NCBI GenBank assembly: GCA_947652605.1
Contig: OX393580.1
Coordinates: 17,938,159-18,002,158 of the forward strand
Reading direction: 5' to 3'
DNA length: 64,000 nucleotides
DNA from: Elmis aenea
Taxonomy: Eukaryota; Arthropoda; Insecta; Coleoptera; Elmidae
Of this stretch, positions 23,712 through 34,614 are shown piece by piece. Positions within the stretch are counted from its first letter, which is position 1; each line of letters opens with the position of its first letter. Under the pieces are notes generated by a model. The model did not search any database, had not been told where the DNA came from, and saw nothing but the letters and a program-made list of their open reading frames with translations. The position numbers were made by a program, and so were the translations under genes.

Positions 23712-24031
23712 ATATACTATTTACAAAGGCCTCGTTTTTCGCCTTTTTCTCCGGAACCGATTTTTTCAAAAACTTTACAACATTTTACTGGAAAAGTATG
23801 CGCGCATTGGTAAATAGAAGAATTTTGATTTTGTCTCTGACCGTTTCATGGTCAACGCGATCGCAAAAATAACTTTTATTATTCAACTTTTCAGTTTCCT
23901 CCCTATTTTTCCGAAGGAAAGGGCCATCGTCACGTATAACTCTGCAAAACATTTAGTTTTGATGTTCTTGATGCAATAAAAACAGCCTTAATCAAATTCT
24001 AGCGACGACGTATCGTGACCTTCCCTGGTTA

Positions 24032-24508
24032 AATAAGTTTATTCATAGTTTTTTTTTATTAACTTTCTCCTGTATTAATGCTAAACTAGTGTTAGAACTA
24101 TCATTTCTCCATCTTAATGTCTCGAAAATTATTCAGCAATTCTACATTACATTTTTGACAAAAAGTTAAGTGGCTTTATCTAAACTTATAACATTAAAGC
24201 TCAAAATGTATTGATAGATAACCTTTGGAGTTATTCTTTTTTAATTGACGAAAACAAATGATAAATTAAAGTAAAAATTGTCAACTAAACCTTATTGTAT
24301 TGTATCTAAGATAATGTATATTTGAATTCATTTCTTGCGTGTCAAAGAAACCAAAGCAATTTTTACCTTAAAGCGAATTTAATATTACATAATAAAAAGC
24401 CCTTGGTTTTTGTTGTCATAGCATTAATCTGACGCAATCAACAAATTTTTTGTTTTATTTTTCGCAGCGTATCTTAGAGAAAATTCAATTCTTCTGGAAC
24501 ACTAATTA
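24032..24508. other. AT-rich spacer
   Basis: Nothing recognised between the palindrome and the truncated LINE. Confidence 0.4.
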
Positions 24509-26601
24509 TTAGCCTCACTAAGAACCTATCGTATGTGCGACTGCTGTCATTTTCAGTATTTAATTTCAGCCATTAAAGCTGAAAAAAAAGCATACATTCA
24601 ACATAAAATGAAAAATAGTGCTAATAATATGTGGAATGTTTTAAGATCGTCCAGCATACTAAGAAATAATATAACAACTTTGCCACATGAATTAAAAAAT
24701 ATTAATGAAATCAACTCTCATTTTTTGAGTAGCAAATCAAACTTACAGCAAGACGTCACTGAAATGTTAGATTACTATAACTCTAACAAATTAGTTGATA
24801 CAACTTTCTCCTTTTTATTAATTGATGAGGAAACTGTGTTTGATATAATCAATTCTATATCCTCAAAAGCTGAAGGTTATGTTGGAATTAATATATATCT
24901 CCTTAAGTTAACATGTCCTGTAATTCTACCATATCTAACCAACATTATCAATACTTGTTTATTGGAGGGTAAATATCCAACGTTATGGAAACATGCAATT
25001 GTTAAACCTCTGCCTAAAGTTAAAAATCTAATAGATTATAAGTCGCTTCGCCCAGTTAGTATTTTACCAACAGTATCAAAAATCTTGGAAAAAATTGTTA
25101 ATACTCAATTACGTGAGTATTTAAACTTGTACAGTGTAATACCATCTACACAGTCAGGGTTTAGGAGAGGTTATAGCTGTGAAACGGCTCACACATATTA
25201 TTGATGACATTGTTAAAGCCACAGATCAAAATAAACACAGTACTAGCTCTTATTGACTTCTCTAAAGCATTTGATACAATAAATCATGATTTACTAATTT
25301 CAATATTAAAACATATTGGTCTTGACCAACTATCGTGTAATTTTTTCATAAACTATCTGCAAGGGAGAGTACAATATGTAAAAATTGATAATGACATATC
25401 AAATCCCATACAATTAAAAAGTGGTGTCCCCCAAGGATCTATACTTGGACCATTGCTGTATAGCATTTATACGTTCAACCTAAAGCAATCTGTGTTACAC
25501 TCTGCAACACACTTCTACGCAGACGACACTCAGTTATACCTTTCGTTTACAAAGGAAGAGTTTTTAAACGCCTTATTAAATTTCAATGCAGATTTAGATA
25601 ATTTAGTTAAATATGCAGCTAAACACAGCTTAAATATTAACACCGACAAAACAGAATTATTACTATTTGGCCCTAAAAAGCTTAGAGAAATATATTTAGA
25701 AAATCCCCTTCCAATAAAAATTTGCTCCAACATAATCAAATTCACTGCTAAAGCAAAAAATTTAGGTGTCATTATAGATCACCAATTAAAATTTAATTTT
25801 CATATTAACAAATGTTTACAAATGGCCTACATCTCTTTAACAACAATATATGCTAACAGATACCTCTTAACTAGAGGCCAAAAAAAGATATTGTGTAATT
25901 CATTGGTACTGTTTCATTTTAATTTTTGTGATAGTGTGTATGGTTCATTTATTGATAGCACCAATAAACAAAAAATTCAAAAAATTCAAAACTCGTGCAT
26001 GAGATTAATCTTTGGCATTAAGAAATATAGTCCCATATCGCATACGTTGAAAGACTTGAGATGGCTTAATATGTTTAATCGTCGTCTGCTACATGCAGCA
26101 TGTTTTTATCACAAGTTGATTATTTCCCATACGCCTCCTTATCTTTATAGTAAAATTAAATATCGTGAAGATGTGCATACTTTAAATATTAGGTTCAAAG
26201 GTACACTAACCCCTCCTCACCATAAAACAGAATTCTTCAAAAAGTGTTTTTCATATACAATTACCAAAATTTATAACAGTATAGACCCTTTATTTAAAGG
26301 TTTACCTTTGAACTTATTTAAAATTAAATTTCATAAACACCTACTGCTATCGTCATTCAACTAGTTTCTTGCTGGTAAGTGTCGGGCCACGTCGGTTCAG
26401 TGCTGCAACACGTCAATATGTTTATGTGCTTGTTGTATTCAGCTTCAAGGTTGGGTGGCAGAACAGCTGTCTTGTGGACAACGCTGAACCCCGCCTTGCG
26501 ATTTTCCCCAAAAAAAATTCTTTTTTAATTGTTGTATTTTGTTTATTTAAAAATGTGGAAATAAAGCCGTATATTATTATTATTATTATTATTATTATTT
26601 A
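24509..26601 (+). mobile_element. 5'-truncated LINE (Jockey/CR1/L2-like) with (ATT)n tail
   Basis: Reverse transcriptase coding sequence begins abruptly at about 24509, with no endonuclease upstream. It runs to a stop at 26364, a 3' UTR, AATAAA at about 26559 and an (ATT)n tract at 26573-26600. A simple-repeat tail and 5' truncation are typical of CR1/L2-type elements. No target duplication could be found. Confidence 0.85.
24533..26364 (+). pseudogene. Reverse transcriptase pseudogene, one frameshift
   Basis: Two ORFs in different frames (24533-25204, 25201-26364) together cover an RT domain. The first has LRPVSILPTVSKILEKIV and TQSGFRRGYSCETA. The second has motif A ALIDFSKAFDTINHDLL, SGVPQGSILGPLLYSIYT and the catalytic FYADDTQLYLSFT, then the thumb and C-terminal region (ILCNSLVLFHFNFCDSVYG, MRLIFGIKKYSPIS). 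The frame break is at about 25187-25193, where a net loss of two bases (or gain of one) breaks the domain just after QSGF...ETA. Endonuclease and ORF1 are absent. It is inactive but little decayed otherwise. Family resemblance is to Jockey/CR1/L2 rather than to the LINE at 15594. Confidence 0.88.
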
Positions 26602-27974
26602 TTTTATTGTTTAAATACTCAGTTTTGCTTTTGATTTCCAATTTTCTCAGCGCACCCCCCCCCCCCTTAGACATTTTATGTCCCTCTAGGAGGCGCACGT
26701 TACAGGTTGAGAATCACTGCAGTACACTTTTTCTTTTTATAACTTTTGCTGCTTTTATTTGTGGTTGCTTGTTAATGCGTAAATTATTAATTCGTGTGGG
26801 CGTCCTGCCTTGCTCTCCAACGTCAATTTACCTGGTCTTAAATTATTTCAATGGCAGGCACTTTTTGTACCGCTCCGTTTGATTAGATTTCGCGGTCTTC
26901 GTAATTACGCTAACAAGTCACCTCATCTCATTTTCCAAACGTCGCCTTATTTAAGGGCCGCCCCGCTTGTGAGTATCACGACTTCTGCAAGCCGAATGTA
27001 TCTGCGTGTTTTATTCGTTGTTTCAGCCGTGCAATCGTAATTTTAGACAGCCACGACATTCAGTGCCTACATAATTATCGGGCAAACGGCAACATCCCGT
27101 GCATGATAATTACATTTACACTTGGGAGTCCGTATAAATTTGTAAATTGTGTACTAGCTCGGAGCAAAGCTGACCCTATGACCTTTTCCCTTTAAATCCA
27201 GCACCACAGATATTAAATGACACGGGTGTAATACAATGAACTAATAAAATATATTAGAAGGAAAAGTATATATTGCTAACCATAAATAAATAAAAATTTC
27301 ACGCAAATTAAAGATGACTTAAACAACTTTTTTTGAAAACTTTTGGAACAGTTAAAAATCAAATAATAAATTATTTTACTAAAATTTACAAAAAGCTCGC
27401 CCTCTTTCAGCTGCAGATATTGTTGTGTTCTTCTCTCAAAGATTGTTTTCTCAAACAGGTTGATTTACAATACAATTTAGAATAAAGGGTAAAGCAAAGC
27501 TAAAAGTTAATCAGAAAAATTCCCTTAAGGTCAAAGAATGTAGTATATCTTTCTACATATTTAAATTAAATTAAATTGAAAAACAAAAAAGAATGTAAAT
27601 TTTTGTATTATTTACGAAGCTAAAAATTAGATTGGTATAAGTTACGTAGCAGCACTGCTTGGGCCTCTGCTGCCCACGCTGAAAATAATGCTTTGGCTCT
27701 GTAAATAAAATTGCTATATAATGTTTATTGAAAGTAATAAATGAATATGGGTACATTACATATATTTGAAACATATTTGTAAATTTAAAATTATAACAAT
27801 AAATCAGTAAGGTATTTATAAAATAAATTAGCGATGTTAATATTAAACAAAACGACTTATTTGCAATAACACAATTAATTTACATATTTATAAAATAAAA
27901 TGGTGATGCCAGTAATAAACTAAACGAAATATTTATTTATAAAGTCATGATAAACAATTTATTCTTATATACGA
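26602..27974. other. Spacer; 12-base poly-C and possible hAT end near 26640-26722
   Basis: A run of C at about 26655-26666 is followed by GTTGAGAATCACTG, which on the minus strand reads CAGTGATTCTCAAC, a hAT-like terminus without a partner. The part 26820-27130 is GC-richer and non-repetitive. At 27650-27681, TGGGCCTCTGCTGCCCA resembles subterminal repeats of the neighbouring piggyBac. Confidence 0.4.
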
Positions 27975-29085
27975 TTATTGTACACAATTATGGCACACTA
28001 TTTTCGAATGTTCTTTGCAAACATTTTTTTTACACAATTCGCAAATTTGAAATATTTTTCTTCTTTTTTCACAAAGATAACAAGCTGATCGTTTTACTTT
28101 TGTAGGTGGCTCAAAAGACATGCTAGGTGCATCATATATCTTTGCCTAAATATGGCAAGCCATTTAGAGGATAACCCGTTGCATAGTCGCTGGCCCAAAA
28201 CATTTTCATGCCATATTTAGCTGGTTTAGACGGGATATATTGTTTAAAGGGACAACGTCCTCTAAAGCCCACAAGTTGCTCATCAACAGTTATGGTTGCT
28301 CCAGGCATGTAATATTTTTTCAAATTTATATTTACCATATCCCATATTTCTCGGATTGGTGCAAGCTTATCATTTTCTCTCCTAGTTCGTCTAGATGATC
28401 TATCATCAAATCTAATGAAGCGTAGAATTTCTTTGAAGCGGTTGTAAGACATTGTTGCGCGAAAGATAACTGGTCCGTACAATTTAGTCCAAAGTCGCTT
28501 GGAACTTAGATGTGATAATTGCATGTGCCCTGCTGTCAATAAAATTCCAATAAATGCATCTATTTCTATGGAATCAACATCTTTCCACTTTTTTACTAAT
28601 ACTTTTTCTCTATGTACTCGCTCAGCTTCAATATTTGTATATGTAACAATTTTATGCATAATTTCGTCCGTTATATACAAGCGAAATGCATCAATTGGTT
28701 CCTCTATTATACGGTCTGGAGGAAGAATGACCTTATCAACAGATCCCTTTATAATGTTGTGTGTAGGAGTTCGACCAAATAGTTGTGGATTACAATATCA
28801 TTTAGTATTATCTTTTGGCAACTCATGAAAATCATTATTTGGCAAAATATTCGTATTTGGTTCTTCTTCAGGTGTAGTTTCATCGGTTTCTTGAAATTCA
28901 CATGTATCGTCAACATCCGAATTTTCGCTTATATGATCTTCTTCATTATCATCGTTATCATCATCGTAATTATCATTCTCCTCGTCACTAGAAATTTCAT
29001 TATGAAAAGTTGTTTCATCATCCGGTTCATCGTCGAAATCAAGGGCTAAACGAAGTTCTTCATCGGTTAGACCGCGTCGAGACAT
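27975..29085 (-). pseudogene. piggyBac transposase pseudogene, stop codon and internal deletion
   Basis: The N-terminal part (28798-29085) starts MSRRGLTDEELRLAL and is highly acidic. The same frame continues after one TGA at 28798-28800 into PQLFGRTP and then the DDE_Tnp_1_7 region (28132-28680): DAFIGILLTAGHMQLS, ILRFIRFDD, and ITVDEQLVGFRGRCPF with the first catalytic Asp. The frame ends at GLPYLGKD. The C-terminal zinc-binding cysteine domain reappears in another frame at 27975-28125 (CYLCEKRR, ICELCKKNVCKEH, CHNC). The middle of the gene with catalytic Asp 2 and 3 is missing, so no active enzyme is possible. Confidence 0.88.
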
Positions 29086-29615
29086 TTTATCTAGTAATTG
29101 TATGAATGAGAGGGGAGTGTTAAAAGAAAAGGCTTTATTGAATAAACTGATGGCAGCTATTTATAAGCTACTTGACAGCTGGTGACCTATGTTGTGGCAG
29201 TTGGTGATTAGTCGAATGACAGTATAGTTGACGGTCATCACCCAACAGTAATAAATAGGTTGCTGAAAAAACAAGAAGTAATAAGCTAATGGTAACAACT
29301 GACATTTTAGTGTACAATCAAAAACTGTTTTTTTTTTGTGAAACTGATAATATAAAATGAGTGATACCTATTGAATGAAGTTATAAAACGTTATAAAAGT
29401 ATTACACCATTAGATATAGGTAAATTTTATGTTTACGTATATGATAATAATACATATCCAATGTAGATAGATATTTATATAAATTAATACTTTTATATGA
29501 TACTTACTTGTTAAATTTGCACAAAAGAACACTCTGAATAAATTATTACCACAGTCTACTAGCTACGTTTAGTGCGGACACGTTAGATCTAAGCATGACA
29601 TCATGCATTGATAAG

Positions 29616-29840
29616 GTGGGCCGCAGCGGCACCATGAAGGCATCTAGCGTGCAGAATTATTCAAATATTTTTTATAATTGATGTATACGAGCAATACATT
29701 TTCTTGTCACAAAATCTCAATAAGAATGATGAGAAGAAGGATTACTTAAAATATGAATATATGAAATTAAACTATAGAGTCGTTATTAACAATTAAAATC
29801 GAAGTGGGCCGTGGCGGCCCCATGAATGCAGACTATAGGG
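29616..29840. repeat. piggyBac subterminal repeat pair
   Basis: GTGGGCCGCAGCGGCACCAT (29616-29635) and GTGGGCCGTGGCGGCCCCAT (from about 29804) are direct copies, each followed by GAAGGCAT or GAATGCA. The second abuts the terminus. They may be transposase-binding subterminal repeats, as known for other piggyBac elements. Confidence 0.6.
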
Positions 29841-29844
29841 TTAA

Positions 29845-30158
29845 TAACTTTTATTTGTAAATAATATTTATAATTCACTACGATGACTATATTACCTATA
29901 CCAAACCACGTCGGATACATCCGTTTAAAAAAAATATACTAATCCACCTTTTTCAAATGGTTTTAGGGACACAAAATCATAAACGTTTACACAGTTCATA
30001 TAATAATAGAAGTATTATATTTGGTACAATTGCAAGCTTCTAGTGTTTCGAATTTCAGTTGAGATTTTTTTTTCTTGATCCAAAAATATCACTGATAAAA
30101 AAAAAACTCTTAGTAGAAGCATTTGAAAAGTTTTTAAAAGTACTCAATTTTCAGAAAA
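29845..30158. other. AT-rich spacer
   Basis: Nothing recognised between the piggyBac terminus and the hAT element. Confidence 0.4.
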
Positions 30159-30166
30159 GTGTTGAC

Positions 30167-31050
30167 TAGGGATTCTGTCCCGGGAATTTCCCGAGACGTA
30201 AGTCCCGGGAATTCCCGGGACTTTCTTAGTCTCGAGTCCCGGGACATTTAGTTCGAGACTCGAGACGAGACTAAATGTTACAAAACACTGAAATTAATTT
30301 TTTATACTTTATTTTAACCAATTTTACTGCCACGAGTTCAGCAAAAATATTTTGTTTCATAATTTTTTATGTTTATAGTTTATATTTATACTAACAATCA
30401 GTATTTACTTAACTTTATTTAAATTTTTTGCCTGCCATATTTAATTATTTATGTTTATTTCTCGTCTGCTTTAAAGCTAAAGCATAATTGTTAAGTTTAT
30501 TAGTAAAAATATATTTTACTTATGCTTGTTATGTTTTAAAGTTTAATGAAAATTGTTAAGTTTATTTAAAATAGGCATTTACTTGGAAATATATACTTTA
30601 TTTACTGTAGAATGTAGACTTAATTAAAAATAATAATACTACTCCTACTACTATACTTTATTTATAAAATAAATGCTTCAAAAACAAAATCCGTGAATTT
30701 GGTTTAATTAAAAAAAAAAAACTGTTTATTGTCACGACCGATTCACGATCACGATACGTGCAAAGAAGCAATATTAAATATGTAGCGGGTGCTTTCAGAA
30801 ACAATGTCACTGTCAAGAAAAATTATTTTTTACAGTAAAAATAGCCGATGAATTTTCAGTATATGAATATTTCACCACATTTCTTGCAATATATGAAATC
30901 TTCCGGCATTTTTGACGGGTTATACCACCATTTTCTAGTATGTAAATAAAATTCACAAAAGTCTCGAAGTCCCAGGAATTCCCGGGACTTTGATAAAAAA
31001 AAAGTCTCGAGTCCCGGGACTTTAAAAATTGTCGAGACTCAGAATCCCTA
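30167..31050 (-). mobile_element. hAT element, 884 bp, with CCCGGGAATTCC ends
   Basis: A perfect 8-bp target duplication GTGTTGAC (30159-30166, 31051-31058) flanks ends TAGGGATTCTG and CAGAATCCCTA. Subterminal regions are packed with GTCCCGGGAATTCCCGGGAC-type palindromes and CTCGAG motifs. Part of a transposase N-terminus survives inside. Confidence 0.93.
30857..30930 (-). pseudogene. BED-type zinc finger remnant of hAT transposase
   Basis: The minus strand reads WWYNPSKMP, then FIYCKKCGE, then a stop. The aromatic pair followed by C-x2-C is how BED fingers begin in hAT transposases. The rest of the gene is deleted. Short match, so tentative. Confidence 0.4.
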
Positions 31051-31058
31051 GTGTTGAC

Positions 31059-31899
31059 ATATTAAAACCCATTTTATTCAAGCTTATTGAATTTTGCTGC
31101 CATTGGTGTAATTTTTCTCAAGGTGCAAAATTTTTGAGAAACAAATTTTATCCAATTAATCAACCACTTTTACTGTTTATATTGGAAACGAAAGTTACAA
31201 TTTTGTTTACTTTGGACAAAACAGCCTTTAAAATAAAAGAATGACGTTATGTTCAGTAATTTCTTAAAAACAATTGATTTAAATAAATTTCAATCAATAC
31301 GTTTGAATAAACGATTGCACAAATTCTTTAAATGATTTTGTATTCTGATAGTGATCTTTTTCCAATTGTAAAATAAGTTTTTTACATTCATTAGTAAAAC
31401 CTTTAATTTTTTTACTTTCAGATAATTGTAGTTTAAATTCTTTTAAAGTATCTAAAGTTTCGCATATTGAAATGTTATGAGCTCAGAGATACAGTTGTTA
31501 AAATGTGTTTATCAAACGTTAAAGCTTGACAATTGAGAAGAAACCATGTTTCAGCGAAAGAATAATTGACAAAACGTTTTGAGAATTGTAGTACATTTTT
31601 ACTGCCCAAAAAAGTATGTTTTAAGAGCAGTTGTAAAATCATTTCCAAAGCACGTAATAGTCAACCACCTTATTATTATTGTACCCTAGTAGTTTTTGTT
31701 ACTGAACATCTTAGTCATCACAAATTTCTGTAAAAATTTTAACTCGTAGGTATCTAATAGATATAAAAGTATGAAACTTTTTTACTGTTATAACTTCGAT
31801 ATCAACTGGACTGAAAGTAATTTTACACCATTACTAATACAATTGTTTAATATGTGGCCGGCACAATAAACACCAATTATATTATTGCTTAAATATTTT
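31059..31899. other. AT-rich spacer
   Basis: Nothing recognised; the short ORF at 31029-31244 partly overlaps the hAT end and looks like chance. Confidence 0.4.
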
Positions 31900-32179
31900 T
31901 TTGTGCGATCGTACTAGAAACAGCTGTTTGACGGACGCGTTAGCAACCATAAAGTATGCATTACCGGCCCTATCCTTAGCAACGGCCGTAAAAGTTACTT
32001 TTCAGGCCGTTACCCTTAGCAACGGCAGAAAAAGTAACTTTTACGGCCGTTGCTAAGGAGAGGGCCGGTAATGCAGTACATACGCCGTCATCTGTCAGTG
32101 ACAGAATGTCACGTAGTTTCTAACCTATAATTTTGAAAATTACTAAAAATTTAAATTGTTTTTAATTCGATCGCACAAA
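31900..32179. mobile_element. MITE with GTGCGATCG ends and GC-rich hairpin
   Basis: TTGTGCGATCG and CGATCGCACAA bound about 280 bp. Inside, ATTACCGGCCCTATCCTTAG and CAACGGCCGTAAAAGTTACT (31961-32000) face their mirrored copies at about 32033-32072, and a third, partial copy of CCGTTACCCTTAGCAACGGC forms the loop. Confidence 0.75.
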
Positions 32180-32187
32180 AAATGTAG

Positions 32188-32229
32188 TATGCACCTCGGC
32201 CAAAACGTACTTTTTGGACTTGATACATA
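32188..32229. mobile_element. Mini-hairpin (TATGCACCTCGG...TACATA), copy 3
   Basis: A 42-bp unit with the same termini as the elements at 22434 and 23591: TATGCACCTCGGCCAAAACG and CTTGATACATA. Probably a deletion derivative. Confidence 0.5.
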
Positions 32230-33872
32230 AATAACTATTAAAATATAGGACAAAATTGAGTTTTCAAAAAATAAATAAATCTAAAAGACATCGCTGTCAA
32301 ATTAGGGACTGTCCTTTATAATAAAAGACGTATGGTCACCGTAACTATAACTTAAAAAAAATAAGATTGGAGTATTTTTAAGAGTCGCAAAAATTTGTTG
32401 TGGACCATTTTTGCTTAATATATTTAATAATATATTATTGTTTGATGATTTCTTGTTAATTTTTGAATCAATTATGCAATGTCTTTTACCTGATTACGCT
32501 TTGAAATGTTCTCAAATGTTGTTTTGTTTGGGTACACTGGAAAAGGTACATTTTCAGGAAATAATAAATAAATACCCTGTCATGCGTCGAGCAATATTTT
32601 AGTTATATGGTAATCGTGGTAATCGGAGATGAAAGATGGGTTTATTGCTTTACTGCAACCCCAAACGTTTCAGTTGAATAGTAGACAATAGCCAACTATA
32701 AATAATGATTTGTAAATGATGGTATGTACTGCAGTCTGAGAACAAACAGATATTTCAGCTTATATAAACAAGTTTAATTAAAAATTACTCTGTTTAAAAA
32801 ATATGTAGCCGAAATAAAATACCAATTTAAAGACCCATCTTTTCATTAGTTGCAGATTTAATTGATATTCGGGCAAAAAACACTTAAATTCAAACGTTTT
32901 ATTAGCTCGCTCTTTTAAAAAATAACCAAGGTACTACATTAGCTAGAATCATGTAACTTTCTTTTTAAAATTAGACATAATGAGAACTTATAGAATTGCA
33001 TTGCTTAAAAGCAGGGACTAAAAACGAAAAAAATGTCGTTCCCTTGTGATCGGAATGAAAACGAAATATTTCGTTTTCCTTCTTTACGTTCCCACCTACA
33101 AAATTTCGTTTTCGTTGTCGTGATCCAAAATTAAATTATAGTTAAAACCGGTTTCACAGTTTTTTTAAGTCACCAAGTCGAAGACCTATTTTTTCTTAGT
33201 CACAATCGTCTGTTTATAAAATCCATAGTAGAGAACTTTCTAAAGAACGATCGCCAAATGTTAAAAGGACAGGGTTGGCAACCCTATTAATACGATTAAA
33301 CCCCAATTATTCGAATAATATTCAGATTATAAATACTTCGTATGTATTAATATGCAAAAAAAAAAAAGGAATTTGGTAATAAATGTGAGATATAAAATGT
33401 TTGTAATGAATTTTAAAGTCCATCTACATTTTTGTTTCTGTTTCTTAGCAATTGTTGGCCCCCGCTAAATTGTAAACGGCGATATTTTCGGTTTTGGTCA
33501 TTATGGACGGCATAATTCAGACTAGCGAATCGCCATATCAAATTTACCAAATCGTTAAACGCATTTAACATATAACCAAATAAAATTTGTGCATTTTATT
33601 TAGTATAACACCCGTCAGGTGCAAAAACACAACTAGTTTGTTAAACCATAGATCATCAACGTCAAATGTCATATTTTTAAATTGCTAAAAATGGGGTGAT
33701 TATTATGCGCTCTTTTGTTGTCCAATCAAGTGCATATTATTGATTGATGATTCAATCAACAAATTAGAAAGAGAGAATAGGTATCTGTACCGTTACTTGT
33801 GTTGTACGAGATTGCAAGTATTGGCAATAAAGTTGTTAATACGTAATGTATATGGAAAAAAAGGGGTGCGAA
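32230..33872. other. Spacer with possible hAT end at 33014
   Basis: CAGGGACTAAAAACGAAAA (33014 on), followed by GAAAACGAAATATTTCGTTT, looks like a hAT left end but no right end was found. AGGGTTGGCAACCCT near 33273 is another hAT-like palindromic terminus. No genes were recognised. Confidence 0.35.
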
Positions 33873-34014
33873 AAATTGCTCGAAGGAAAATTGCTCGAAT
33901 ACAATTGCTCGAAAAACAATTGCTCGAATGGAAAATTGCTCGAATGAAAAATTGCTTGAAAGGAAAATTACTCGAATAACAATTTCTCGAAAGGAAAATT
34001 GCTTGAAAAAATTA
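33873..34014 (+). repeat. Minisatellite, GGAAAATTGCTCGAA units
   Basis: About nine imperfect units of 13-16 bp with core ATTGCTCGAA. The ORF at 33740-33979 is the translation of this repeat. No inverted partner was found nearby, unlike the foldback arms at 54234. Confidence 0.85.
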
Positions 34015-34175
34015 AAAAATTTTAAAATTTTATAAATACAAAATAAGTAGGTAATTAAATGTACTAGAAAAGTTGTTTACACTTAGAAAAATGTATTTAA
34101 ATTTATTTACAAATACATGTACACTTATTCAATTTGTTGTTAAGATAAACACTTTAAATATTTGAAAATAATATA

Positions 34176-34614
34176 CCGGGTGTAAATGTGTGGTACACCC
34201 CCTTTTTTTCTTTAGTTTTGATTTTAAATAAATGAAATTTTAGACATATGATATGTGCAAAAAACCGGGCTTTTTGAGCCCTTGCACACATTTGTTTCAC
34301 TTCCGGTTTCGCCGGAAATGACCCCAACGTTGTTATTTTAAATGGAACACCCTGTATATTTTTATATTTTTGGAAAGAGGAAGTGATTTTTGATACAACT
34401 GCATTATTTTCGTTAATTTTTATAACCTCAACATTTTTTTAAAACAAAATTTAGTTTTTTATTAAGAGTGCCGTGACCGAAACCGGAAGTGAAACAAATG
34501 TGTGCAACGGCTCAAAAAGCCCGGTTTTTTGCACATATCATATGTCAATTTTCATTTACCTCAAATCAAAACTAAAGAAAAAAAGGGGGTGTACCACACT
34601 TCATTTACACCCGG
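34176..34614. mobile_element. Palindromic element (CCGGGTGTAAATG family), copy 1
   Basis: TA-flanked ends CCGGGTGTAAATG and CATTTACACCCGG. Arms of about 150 bp share GGTACACCCCC, GACATATGATATGTGCAAAA and CACTTCCGGTTTC, with CACCCTGTATA in the interior. Copy 2 is at 51089-52332. The ORF at 34473-34697 lies partly in the right arm and is not a gene. Confidence 0.85.

Larger units (their letters stand above)
22635..24028. mobile_element. Long-TIR Harbinger-like MITE, copy 1
   Basis: The ends CAAGGG...TCACGATACG and CGTATCGTGACCTTCCCTGG are flanked by TTA (22632-22634, 24029-24031). The arms of roughly 300 bp contain GTCGCTAGAATTTGAT, AGAGTTATACGTGCCACTGG, GGAACCG and others. Other copies are at 43363 and 56238, all with 3-bp TTA or TAA duplications, which is typical of PIF/Harbinger. 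The centre holds two later insertions (23031-23578, 23591-23711). The ORF 22711-22923 is arm sequence. Confidence 0.85.
27975..29840 (-). mobile_element. Internally deleted piggyBac element
   Basis: The 5' end (right side) is GACTATAGGG at 29831-29840 followed by TTAA (29841-29844), matching piggyBac ends (CCC...GGG) and its TTAA target. The transposase gene is on the minus strand. The left terminus could not be located between 27000 and 27970, so the left limit given is just the stop codon. Two copies of a GC-rich subterminal repeat precede the gene. Confidence 0.78.

Noticed and set aside
26640..26722. hAT element with CAGTGATTCTCAAC end
   Set aside because: Only one end is visible; too short to call.
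27170..27195. Left terminus of the piggyBac element at ACCCTATGACC
   Set aside because: Only seven bases agree with the right end and the preceding bases are CTGA, not TTAA.
33014..33284. Complete hAT element between CAGGGACTAAAAACG and GGGTTGGCAACCC
   Set aside because: The two termini are not inverted copies of each other and no 8-bp duplication is found.
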